NCBI RefSeq assembly: GCF_001723605.1
Contig: NZ_CP017111.1
Coordinates: forward strand, 1,054,001 to 1,118,000
Direction of reading: 5' to 3'
DNA from: Sulfurospirillum halorespirans DSM 13726
GTDB lineage: Bacteria; Campylobacterota; Campylobacteria; Campylobacterales; Sulfurospirillaceae
Length of the DNA: 64,000 nucleotides
Numbering within the stretch: position 1 is the first letter of the stretch; the number at the start of each line of letters is the position of its first letter. The notes under the pieces were generated by a model. It was given only the letters and a program-made list of their open reading frames with translations. It was not told the DNA's origin and searched no databases. The position numbers and the translations under genes are program-made. Positions 29,975 through 37,175 of the stretch are shown one piece after another.

Positions 29975-30865
29975 ATGATGTACGAAATCTACCACAAAAC
30001 CGCCTTCAAATACGAAAGTATCGTCACGTTTAGCCACAACATCGCACGCCTAAAACCCAAAGACACGCCTTTTCAACGCGTGATGGATTTTGGCATGGAG
30101 ATCACGCCCATGCCGTATGAACAAAGCGAATTTGATGATATGTTTGGCAACCACACGACGCACCTTTTAATCCGAGAAGCGCATGAGTCACTTTCCGTCA
30201 TCGGTAAGTCTCATGTTGATCTCAATGGTGACGCAATGCGTTTACATGTAAACAATCTTCGCGCGCAAAGCACCTCGTACGAGGCATCTTTAGGCTTGTT
30301 GCAACAGTTTGACCTGAACGATCTGGTTGCGAAGCCATTTATGTTTGACTCAGCACTCATTCCCAAAGCGTCTCGTGGCATTGTCGAGTATGCAAAGCGT
30401 TCATTCACACCACAACGTAACCTTGTGGACGCCGCACAAGAATTCATGAACCGCATTTTTCAAGACTTCCAATTTGTCGCAGGTTTTAGCGATGTGACCA
30501 CGCCGATTGAAGAGATTTTCGAGGCGAAAAAGGGTGTCTGTCAAGACTTCGCACAGTTCGCCATCGCTGCCCTTCGCTCCATCGGTCTACCTGCAAAATA
30601 CATGAGCGGCTACATCGAAACCATCCCAGCAGTGGGCATGCCCAAACTCTTTGGTGCCGACGCATCCCACGCATGGTTTGCACTCCACATTCCTCGCCTT
30701 GGCTGGCTAGAACTCGACCCCACCAACAATATCATCCCTGAAGATCAACACATTTTACTAGGGAGTGGCAGAGACTACAACGACGTCGCACCCCTTAAAG
30801 GTGTCGTATTAAGCAGCGGACAGAGTGAACTCTCCATCGAAGTGAACGTGCAAAAGATGTTTTAA
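29975..30865 (+). CDS. transglutaminase-like protease-fold protein
   Basis: The 296-residue soluble protein has a bacterial transglutaminase N-terminal domain (about 1-90) and a core domain with an intact triad: Cys189 in GVCQDFA, His232 in SHAWFA, Asp248 in ELDPTNN. It begins MMYEIYHKTAFKYE, typical of the family found beside ATP-grasp/alpha-E genes. In such clusters the transglutaminase is thought to hydrolyse or transfer peptide bonds. It closes the plus-strand cluster; a palindrome (30871) starts 6 nt after the stop and could act as a hairpin. Another copy at 30242 is read LHVN. The first of two ATGs is taken because the spacing from the previous stop is 3 nt; the second is equally possible. 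Confidence 0.9.
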   Translation: MMYEIYHKTAFKYESIVTFSHNIARLKPKDTPFQRVMDFGMEITPMPYEQSEFDDMFGNHTTHLLIREAHESLSVIGKSHVDLNGDAMRLHVNNLRAQSTSYEASLGLLQQFDLNDLVAKPFMFDSALIPKASRGIVEYAKRSFTPQRNLVDAAQEFMNRIFQDFQFVAGFSDVTTPIEEIFEAKKGVCQDFAQFAIAALRSIGLPAKYMSGYIETIPAVGMPKLFGADASHAWFALHIPRLGWLELDPTNNIIPEDQHILLGSGRDYNDVAPLKGVVLSSGQSELSIEVNVQKMF

Positions 30866-30902
30866 GAGCTTTACATGTAAAGCCCTTCCTTCATTTCTCC
30901 AA

Positions 30903-30934
30903 GTGTTGCATCGTATGCAACACTGTGCTATAAT
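30903..30934 (+). promoter_or_regulatory. higBA promoter and inverted-repeat operator
   Basis: An inverted repeat GTGTTGCAT-cgt-ATGCAACAC lies at 30903-30923. It overlaps the -35 box TTGCAT (30906-30911), which is 17 nt from the extended -10 TGC-TATAAT (30926-30934). The ATG of higB is at 30941, the expected transcription start, so the message is probably leaderless. The arrangement suggests autorepression by the HigA antitoxin. Confidence 0.72.
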
Positions 30935-30940
30935 TCTCTC

Positions 30941-31213
30941 ATGATAAAGTCATTTAAACATAAAGGTCTTCAACTTTTTTTTGAATCAGGGAGTCTCAAA
31001 GGTATTCAGGCTGATCATGCAAAAAAACTGAAAATGAGATTAGCGGCACTTGATACGGCAATGCTTATTGAAGATTTAAAGTTGCCTGGATTTGATTTGC
31101 ATGAACTTGAGGGCACTAAAAAAGGGATTTGGTCTATTTGGGTCAATGGAAATTGGAGACTCACGTTTACCTTTGAAAATGGCGATGTCTGTATTTTAAA
31201 TTACGAGGATTAG
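30941..31213 (+). CDS. higB: HigB-type toxin (RelE superfamily mRNA interferase)
   Basis: The 90-residue product has the standard HigB form, beginning MIKSFKHKGL and continuing with LKLPGFDLHELEG, WSIWVNGNWRLTF and the C-terminal LNYED. HigB toxins are ribosome-dependent mRNA endonucleases neutralised by HigA. Toxin first and antitoxin second is the usual hig order, and the two genes are 5 nt apart. No ribosome-binding site precedes the ATG; the promoter position predicts a leaderless transcript. The module lies in the gap between two convergent amidoligase-type clusters, a typical landing place for mobile toxin-antitoxin genes, although base composition is not strikingly different. Confidence 0.92.
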   Translation: MIKSFKHKGLQLFFESGSLKGIQADHAKKLKMRLAALDTAMLIEDLKLPGFDLHELEGTKKGIWSIWVNGNWRLTFTFENGDVCILNYED

Positions 31214-31218
31214 CACTA

Positions 31219-31509
31219 ATGACCATGCACAATCCGCCCCATCCTGGGCAATTTATCAAAGAGGTTTACCTTGATGACCTTCATATCAGTGAGCGAGAAG
31301 TAGCGCATAAACTAAGCGTTGCACCTTCTACCTTTCATCGCCTTATTGCAGGCAAAACCAATGTAACGCCTGAAATGGCACTGCGTCTTTCGATAACGTT
31401 AGGGCGAACGCCTGAGAGTTGGCTTGTGATGCAGGATAAATACAGTCTATGGATTCTTGGACGCTCGCTTAATCTTGATGCTGTTGAAAAGCTGGATGTA
31501 CCTGCATAA
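31219..31509 (+). CDS. higA: HigA-type antitoxin (XRE-family HTH)
   Basis: The 96-residue antitoxin has an N-terminal segment MHNPPHPGQFIKE and an XRE helix-turn-helix (about 22-75: SEREVAHKLSVAPSTFHRLIAGK.NVTPEMALRL) followed by the family ending TPESWLVMQDKYSLW. It should bind HigB and the inverted repeat upstream of higB. The start at 31219 is supported by GAGG about 10 nt upstream; the second ATG at 31225 is an alternative. Confidence 0.93.
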   Translation: MTMHNPPHPGQFIKEVYLDDLHISEREVAHKLSVAPSTFHRLIAGKTNVTPEMALRLSITLGRTPESWLVMQDKYSLWILGRSLNLDAVEKLDVPA

Positions 31510-31537
31510 GCTAAGCAAGGAAAATAAAGGACGATTA

Positions 31538-32305
31538 TTGAAAAAGTATCTGCTCAGAGGATTTGGATTTTTGGGGATTTTGGTGTTTGTTCCTCTTTTT
31601 CTTTTGACATTTTCCGATTCTCAAATGGTTGAAAAATCAGCCAAGCATTTTATAGAGTGGAAGCTTCAAAATGAAATCAATACAAAAATAGATTCGATTC
31701 AACTGCCTCAATCAAAAATAGTTGAAAAAGTTTTTGGTGCCAAAAGTGAGATGTTGGCGGTCGTTAAACAGAAGCTCAAAGAGGATGCTCCAACCATTTT
31801 GACAACGCAACTGGCAAAAATGGCCGATCTGAATTGTGAGTGTCGAACCAAATGGAAAGAACGCTTAAGCGCTTTTGTTGAAGTTGAAATGGCATCATTG
31901 GAAAAAGCAAAAGAAAAACTGACTGATTTTATGAGCGGAAAATACATGGAAACCGTTGAAAAACTCACACGAGACATGAGAATTTTCCTCGGACTGAATG
32001 GGCTTTGCTTTATCTTTTTATTGCTCATATCGTTTTTGAAACCGCAAGCAACAGAGCATCTCTTTTTACCCAGTTCTCTTCTGTTACTTTCTTCTGCAAT
32101 ATGCTCTTATGTTTATCTTTTTCAGCAAAATTGGTTTTATACCATACTTTATAATGATTATATGGGATTTGGGTATTTAGCCTATTTTATCATCGTTTTT
32201 GCACTTTTATGCGACATTGTTTTCAATAGGGCAAAAGTGACAAGCAGGATTGTAAATTTCTTGGCAAATGCGCTAGGAAGCGCATTTACTCTCCCAACAT
32301 GCTAA
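31538..32305 (+). CDS. membrane protein of unknown function
   Basis: I do not recognise this protein. The start is taken as TTG at 31538, with AAAGGA 7 nt upstream, giving about 255 residues and beginning MKKYLLRGFGFLG. Visible features are an N-terminal membrane segment (about 8-26), a charged helical region (about 30-145) with a CEC pair (NCECRTKW, near residue 95), then three membrane segments (about 150-170, 180-205, 215-240). It follows the antitoxin gene by 28 nt on the same strand and converges with the AstE-like genes, separated by a strong inverted repeat. A role with the flanking clusters cannot be claimed. Confidence 0.72.
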   Translation: MKKYLLRGFGFLGILVFVPLFLLTFSDSQMVEKSAKHFIEWKLQNEINTKIDSIQLPQSKIVEKVFGAKSEMLAVVKQKLKEDAPTILTTQLAKMADLNCECRTKWKERLSAFVEVEMASLEKAKEKLTDFMSGKYMETVEKLTRDMRIFLGLNGLCFIFLLLISFLKPQATEHLFLPSSLLLLSSAICSYVYLFQQNWFYTILYNDYMGFGYLAYFIIVFALLCDIVFNRAKVTSRIVNFLANALGSAFTLPTC

Positions 32306-32311
32306 GCAATC

Positions 32312-32351
32312 AAGCTTTACATGTAAACCAAAAACGTTTACATGTAAGCTT
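32312..32351. terminator. nested palindrome pair forming a bidirectional hairpin between convergent genes
   Basis: AAGCTTTACATGTAAAC (32312-32328) and GTTTACATGTAAGCTT (32336-32351) are near-perfect inverted repeats with one extra T, around a 7-nt loop. Each arm itself contains a TTACATGTAA palindrome. It fills the 45-nt gap between two convergent genes and is the obvious terminator for both. Confidence 0.62.
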
Positions 32352-33304
32352 TAAAGAGTGTTCTGTGCGGATTCGACTTTGACGATGCGGTAGGCGATGG
32401 CGTTTTGGAAGATGAGCGAATAGTCGTATTTACAGGAGATGATGCCATCGCACGGTGAGATGATCGTCTGGATGAGTGTGCCATCGAGTGAGTTAAAAAT
32501 GCGCGCTAAGGGTTGACCATGCACGACAGAGTCACCGATGTTGGCGAGGGTGTCAAAGAGTCCTGCAGCACTACTTTTGATCGCTTCGATGTCGTTTGGC
32601 ATGACAAGATTGCCATGTGAGCCTTCAAAGGTTGAGAAGTCGATGAGCTCTTTTTTGACTAAAAAGCGCACGATTGCGTCAAACACTTTGTTCGCTTCAT
32701 GCTTGCGCAAGACACCTTTTTTGCCTGATATAAGAGAAAATGCTTTGGCATTCCAAACATTCCAGTTATACGTTAAAGAGACCGTGTCATTGGGCGTCTC
32801 TTCTTTGACGTGAATAAAATCAAGCCCAAAAGCTCTTGCATCCTCGATGTAGCTCATACCCGATTCGAGCACCTCGACATAAGGAATGCACTCGACGTGA
32901 TCTTTTCTCGCTTCGAGTAAAATCGCGTAGTCGTAGTTATTGGTTTTTTCAAACAAGCGTGAAGCGATGCGTTGAGTTGTTTCACCTTTGTCATAGCCTG
33001 GGAACATCACATCGATGTCGGTGTTATCGAGCGGCCAGAAGTTTTTCCCCATGTTAAAGGAGTAGGGATTGACGGTGGGGATGACGAGAATTTCACCTTT
33101 GACAAAGGCGGCATTGGCAAGTTCGTGTTGACGTAAAAAGCGCACCAATTGCGATGCTATCCAAAGCTGATCGATAGCCGTGCCCATCATAGGTCCTACG
33201 ATGACGCAACTAGGCGTCGTGCCCTCTCTTCCAAAACGAAACCCTTTGACTTTGAGAGGATTGCGACTGAGCGAGCTGATCTCAAATAAAACTTCTTCTT
33301 TCAT
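32351..33304 (-). CDS. AstE/AspA-like protein that has lost its zinc site (second of tandem pair)
   Basis: The 317-residue member of the succinylglutamate desuccinylase/aspartoacylase (M14-like) family shares its fold and C-terminal biotinyl-like ending (SPCDGIISCKYDYSLI) with the neighbour at 33301. The usual HxxE zinc motif is replaced by PMMGTA: Met40 stands where His and Ala43 where Glu should be. The third ligand position is Glu131 (AILLEARKD in place of AIDIHASN). It is therefore probably catalytically dead and may be a regulatory or binding partner of the intact paralogue. Start overlaps the previous stop by ATGA (33301-33304). It is the last gene of the five-gene minus-strand cluster. 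Confidence 0.85.
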   Translation of the reverse strand: MKEEVLFEISSLSRNPLKVKGFRFGREGTTPSCVIVGPMMGTAIDQLWIASQLVRFLRQHELANAAFVKGEILVIPTVNPYSFNMGKNFWPLDNTDIDVMFPGYDKGETTQRIASRLFEKTNNYDYAILLEARKDHVECIPYVEVLESGMSYIEDARAFGLDFIHVKEETPNDTVSLTYNWNVWNAKAFSLISGKKGVLRKHEANKVFDAIVRFLVKKELIDFSTFEGSHGNLVMPNDIEAIKSSAAGLFDTLANIGDSVVHGQPLARIFNSLDGTLIQTIISPCDGIISCKYDYSLIFQNAIAYRIVKVESAQNTL

Positions 33305-34254
33305 AGGGCGGTGTCCTCTTTGGGGTCTTCAAGTATGCGCGCAAGAAGGGAGCCTTCGTACACGACGGGGTATTCGCGAATGGTAAATAACAAGCCATTG
33401 CAGGGGCTAATGAGTGTTTCTTGAATGCGCCCTGAAAGCGGATCGATGATTTCCCCGAGTTTTTCACCTTTTAAAACAGTGACATTGTGCTCTAAAATAG
33501 GAATGAAAATCCCTGATTTGGAAGCGTTAACAAAAAAGACTTCCGAATGCAGGTTTGAAACGGTCGTTTTGGTTGTCGGCAGTACGGCTCTTTCGATGAT
33601 GCCCACGTGTGCGAGCAGGTTTAAAATACCTTTGGTGAGGCTTTGCCCATACTCTTTAGTAATACGCATTCCAACACCCATCTCCACGACCAGCGTTTTG
33701 GTGCCAAGGGAGTTCATCGCATGCGCAAAGGTAGACTCCAAAACAGTCACTGCGTCGTGCACCCAAATAAACTCAATGTCGAGTTTTTCCGCTAAGGGGA
33801 TGAGTTCATCAGCGGTTGAACGACTGATGCGCACTTGGGGAAGTTCACGTAAAAAAATGTTGCTTGCATGAATATCGATGGCAAAGTCACTGCCTCTGAC
33901 GGTATCGACGATAGCATTTGCCACTTGTGAAGGCAAAAAATCAGCGGTATTGCCAGGGAAATTGCGGTTGAGATCGACATCGTAAAAAGGAAAGCCCCTT
34001 GTGATGCTGTCGATGCCCATCGGATTCATAGAGGGGTAAATGTCCACAATGCCTTTGATGCAGTGTTGGTTAGCGTTCAGCCATTTTGCAAGCAGATAAC
34101 AGACGTATTGTCCTTCGATCTCATCGCCGTGAATGCCCGTGACGATCGAGATGCGTTTGGTTGAGGTGGCAATGTCCTCAGGCGAAAAGCGGTTGCGTCT
34201 GAGCGTTAAGGTTTCATTGACAGGTAAGTTGACGTTAAAGACCTCTTCAATCAT
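33301..34254 (-). CDS. succinylglutamate desuccinylase/aspartoacylase-family zinc hydrolase
   Basis: The 317-residue M14-like metallohydrolase has an intact zinc site: His42 and Glu45 in GIHGDEIEG and His129 in AIDIHASN; the catalytic Glu is likely in LVVEMGVG. Family members remove acyl groups or cleave amide bonds next to a carboxylate (AstE, AspA); several are found beside ATP-grasp/alpha-E clusters, where they may trim the peptide product. It overlaps the transglutaminase-like gene upstream and the degenerate paralogue downstream by 4 nt each, so all are translationally coupled. The real substrate is unknown. Confidence 0.88.
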   Translation of the reverse strand: MIEEVFNVNLPVNETLTLRRNRFSPEDIATSTKRISIVTGIHGDEIEGQYVCYLLAKWLNANQHCIKGIVDIYPSMNPMGIDSITRGFPFYDVDLNRNFPGNTADFLPSQVANAIVDTVRGSDFAIDIHASNIFLRELPQVRISRSTADELIPLAEKLDIEFIWVHDAVTVLESTFAHAMNSLGTKTLVVEMGVGMRITKEYGQSLTKGILNLLAHVGIIERAVLPTTKTTVSNLHSEVFFVNASKSGIFIPILEHNVTVLKGEKLGEIIDPLSGRIQETLISPCNGLLFTIREYPVVYEGSLLARILEDPKEDTAL

Positions 34255-35021
34255 TGTTCATTCCTCTCAATTCTACCCATGATTTCTAAAATATGCTGAC
34301 GCTTACCGATGTAACTGCCTCTGTGAATCTGACACTCTGAAAAATCACGCCCATGAGCGATCTTGATGTAAGGCTCATCATGGATGAAGATGCCGCTTTG
34401 CGGATCAAGTCCTCTCCAATCTCCATCCATAAACGCTTCCACCCAAGTATGTGTTTTATTGACACCATCAATAAAGCCATTGACAAAACGTGCAGGAATG
34501 CCGTTGCTGCGCAGGAGTGCAATCAGCAAATGGCTAAAATCTTGACTGATGCCCTCTTTGTAGAGCAAAAACGTCTCAAGGCCTTTGGCTTTAGGCTCTT
34601 CTATGGGTTTAAATTGCTCATAGAGCAGTTGGGTTAAAAAATGTGCTTTGCGAAAGTCCGTTATAGGAAGCTTGAGTGAACGGGAAAAGTCGCGCACATC
34701 TTCGCACAAAGGTGCCAATGTAGAGTGTGGCAGATAAAGCTCCACGGGCTCTTTGTCGTGATACACATAAGGAGAGAGTTCTATCTCACCTTCGATGTTG
34801 GCTTTAAGCGCACGGTGCGGTTTCCCAAAATAGCCATACACCAAATGGTTTTCAAATCCATCACGTGTTTGGTAATAGGGTATGCCATCGTTAAGACTGA
34901 GTTTCCACTCAAGAAGCGTTTGTATGGCATTGGTGTACGGTACCATGCGCAGACAAAAGTGATGGTTGCGTACGGGCTCATCAAACGTGAGCGTAAAATC
35001 GTAAGAAAAATTAACTTTCAT
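34251..35021 (-). CDS. transglutaminase-like protein lacking the catalytic cysteine
   Basis: The 256-residue protein aligns with the transglutaminase at 29975, but the catalytic Cys is Ser159 (EGISQDFS versus KGVCQDFA). His191 (THTWVEAF) and Asp206 (GLDPQSG) of the triad are kept. The AGT codon is clear in the sequence. The protein may be inactive, may use Ser as a weak nucleophile, or may bind substrate only. The intact copy in the other cluster makes this an active/inactive pair. It overlaps the alpha-E gene by 11 nt and the hydrolase gene by ATGA, so it sits mid-operon. Confidence 0.88.
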   Translation of the reverse strand: MKVNFSYDFTLTFDEPVRNHHFCLRMVPYTNAIQTLLEWKLSLNDGIPYYQTRDGFENHLVYGYFGKPHRALKANIEGEIELSPYVYHDKEPVELYLPHSTLAPLCEDVRDFSRSLKLPITDFRKAHFLTQLLYEQFKPIEEPKAKGLETFLLYKEGISQDFSHLLIALLRSNGIPARFVNGFIDGVNKTHTWVEAFMDGDWRGLDPQSGIFIHDEPYIKIAHGRDFSECQIHRGSYIGKRQHILEIMGRIERNEQ

Positions 35022-35694
35022 GCTTTGTGGTCAATGCCTCGAATACTGAATTTATGGTTTGTAATGTTTTAGGTTTATTGCTTGACGAGAGTGTAACACG
35101 TTTATGATTTGGGCGAACTTTTTCAGCAATACTGTTAAGCTTTTCCACATCCATCAAAGCCGCTTCAATGCTGTCATAAAGGCGAATATTAAGATCCATT
35201 CGCTCTACCACTTTGCCCAATTGAATCAAGGGAGACTCTTTGGCTTCAACGAGTGAAAGCTCCAAATTGCCCCAAATCGCATCAAGCTCTTTGAGCGTAC
35301 TCTCTAACCAATAGAGCGAAACAGTGCGTTCCTCTTTAGCTTCTTGGTAGGCTAAATAGAGCGCATTGATACGGCTAAACATACGGTTTGAAAGGTGTGA
35401 GCGTGTCAAAATGGCATTTTCACGCGCTGCGTTGATCGTGTTGCATAAGCTCGCATATTCTAAATTAAAGACACTTTCTCTCAAAAACATTTGTGCAGAG
35501 TCGTACGCAAGTTCGATGCCAAGTTTGGCGTAAAACGCCTTTGCATCATCAAAATCTTCATCTAAAATTTTGTCAAAAAGAGCAATGACCAGACGTGTCA
35601 TACTCTCGGAGCGTTGAATGTACCTGCCCATCCAGTAAAGATGTTCTGCCGCTTGTGGTGGTATGAGAATCATCTGTGCTCCTTTAAAACCCAT
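35011..35694 (-). CDS. alpha-E domain protein
   Basis: The 227-residue all-helical protein of the alpha-E family (COG2307 type) has its diagnostic start at AAEHLYWMGRYIQRSESMTRL and continues as amphipathic helices to the end. It corresponds to the C-terminal part of the fusion protein at 27491 (KAENLFWLGRYL). Its function is unknown; it always accompanies circularly permuted ATP-grasp proteins and may be a scaffold or a second catalytic unit. The frame overlaps the ATP-grasp gene by 25 nt, so the true start may be the second Met (MILIPPQAAEH), which still overlaps. Confidence 0.88.
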   Translation of the reverse strand: MGFKGAQMILIPPQAAEHLYWMGRYIQRSESMTRLVIALFDKILDEDFDDAKAFYAKLGIELAYDSAQMFLRESVFNLEYASLCNTINAARENAILTRSHLSNRMFSRINALYLAYQEAKEERTVSLYWLESTLKELDAIWGNLELSLVEAKESPLIQLGKVVERMDLNIRLYDSIEAALMDVEKLNSIAEKVRPNHKRVTLSSSNKPKTLQTINSVFEALTTKHES

Positions 35695-37043
35695 GTATCT
35701 TTAAATCCGCCACCTTGGGAAGAATTGACGATGTAACTGGTCGGGTCCATCGCAAAACGTGTAAGACCTCCAGGCCAGACAAAAATATCTTCACCGTAAA
35801 TCGAGAACATCCGAAGGTCGGCTTTGCGAGGTGAAAAGGTACCTGCTTCATCCAAACATTCGATGTCGTAAAACTCAATTACCTCTTGCGCGATGAAGCG
35901 TCTAGGCTCTGCGATAATAGCATCTTTGAGCTTTTCACGTTCACTCTTAGTCAGTTGTGAGCCAAACACAACGCCATACCCTCCCGCTTCGGCAACATCT
36001 TTGATGACGAGGGTTCGCATATTTTGTAAAATATGGTTGCGATCTTTCTCAAAAAACGCTAAGAAGGTTGGTGCATTTTGCAAGATCGGCTCTTCATTCA
36101 TGTAATACTTAATCATTGCAGGCACGAAGTAGTAAATGCCCTTATCGTCTGCGATGCCGTTTCCAATGCTGTTCATGAGTGCTACATTACCTGCACGGTA
36201 CGCTTGCGTGATGTTGGAAACTCCGATCAAAGAGTCTGGATGAAACTCGACTGGATCAAGCGCATCATCATCCAAACGACGGTAAATAGCGCCCACGCGT
36301 GCTTTTTTGCCATTGTACGTTTTAAGATAGACTTTGTCTTTCTCCACCACCAAGTCTTCACCATTGGCAAGAATCGCGCCGCTCTCTTTGGCTAAGTAAG
36401 AGTGCTCGTAAAACGCAGAATTATAACGACCCGGTGTTAAGATGACATTGATGCCACCCGTGTTGACGTAGTTCATCGCCGCTTCGAGTTTTTTCGGGTA
36501 ATCTCTTACGTCTTGAATCGGCAGTTTCTCAAAAAATTCAGGAAACACTTTGCGTGTCAGCATACGAAGTGAAAGTGGATAACTCACGCCACTGGGCACT
36601 CGTATGTTGTCTTCAAGCACAACCCAACCATCTCCAACGCTGTTTTTCACAAGGTCGATACCGCTGATGTGCACGCGAATGTTTTTCGCCACAGGCGTGT
36701 TGGCAAATGCGGGCAGATAAGCTTTGGATGAGAAGACGAATTCACTAGGGATGATGCCATCTTTGAGAATTTTCTGTGCTCCGTAAATGTCTTCTAAAAA
36801 AAGATTGAGTGCGTAGATGCGCTGTTGTATCCCTTTTTCAAGGTAGGCAAATTCTGAGGGTGAGACGATTCTAGGAATAATGTCAAAGGGAAATTTGCGC
36901 TCTATAAAAGCGTTGTTTTTAAAAAGGTTGAAGTTGATCGCTTCGGTATTCATGTAAGTGAGCAACTCTTGGACGCGGTTTTTATCGATCGTGTTTAAGA
37001 TGCCTTTAAACGCATCATAGAATGGACTGTTTGACTCAATCAT
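35670..37043 (-). CDS. circularly permuted ATP-grasp protein (COG2308 type)
   Basis: The 457-residue enzyme is equivalent to the N-terminal half of the 27491 fusion, with shared blocks WVVLEDNIRVPSGVSYPL, ILTPGRYNSAFYEHSYLA, RRLDDDALDPVEFHPDSL and SQGGGFKDTWVL. The family is predicted to ligate amines to carboxylates with ATP. It heads a minus-strand operon of five overlapping genes: ATP-grasp, alpha-E, transglutaminase-like, AstE-like and degenerate AstE-like. AAAGG lies before the ATG at 37043. Having a split version here and a fused version in the other cluster suggests separate ancestry rather than recent duplication. Confidence 0.9.
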   Translation of the reverse strand: MIESNSPFYDAFKGILNTIDKNRVQELLTYMNTEAINFNLFKNNAFIERKFPFDIIPRIVSPSEFAYLEKGIQQRIYALNLFLEDIYGAQKILKDGIIPSEFVFSSKAYLPAFANTPVAKNIRVHISGIDLVKNSVGDGWVVLEDNIRVPSGVSYPLSLRMLTRKVFPEFFEKLPIQDVRDYPKKLEAAMNYVNTGGINVILTPGRYNSAFYEHSYLAKESGAILANGEDLVVEKDKVYLKTYNGKKARVGAIYRRLDDDALDPVEFHPDSLIGVSNITQAYRAGNVALMNSIGNGIADDKGIYYFVPAMIKYYMNEEPILQNAPTFLAFFEKDRNHILQNMRTLVIKDVAEAGGYGVVFGSQLTKSEREKLKDAIIAEPRRFIAQEVIEFYDIECLDEAGTFSPRKADLRMFSIYGEDIFVWPGGLTRFAMDPTSYIVNSSQGGGFKDTWVLKEHR

Positions 37044-37175
37044 AGTGTACCTTTTGCCCTTTCACCTAAATGTGATGTAAGCAGTTTAGCACAAAATTAA
37101 GCATAGGAAGAGGATAAAAGCGTAATTTTTTGATTATTTTTTAAACACCAACAAAAGTGTGACAAAAGTTTAATC

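Noticed and set aside
24119-37043. Reading the two ATP-grasp clusters as one inverted duplication
   Set aside because: Gene fusion state, accessory genes and sequence differ too much; only domain types are shared.
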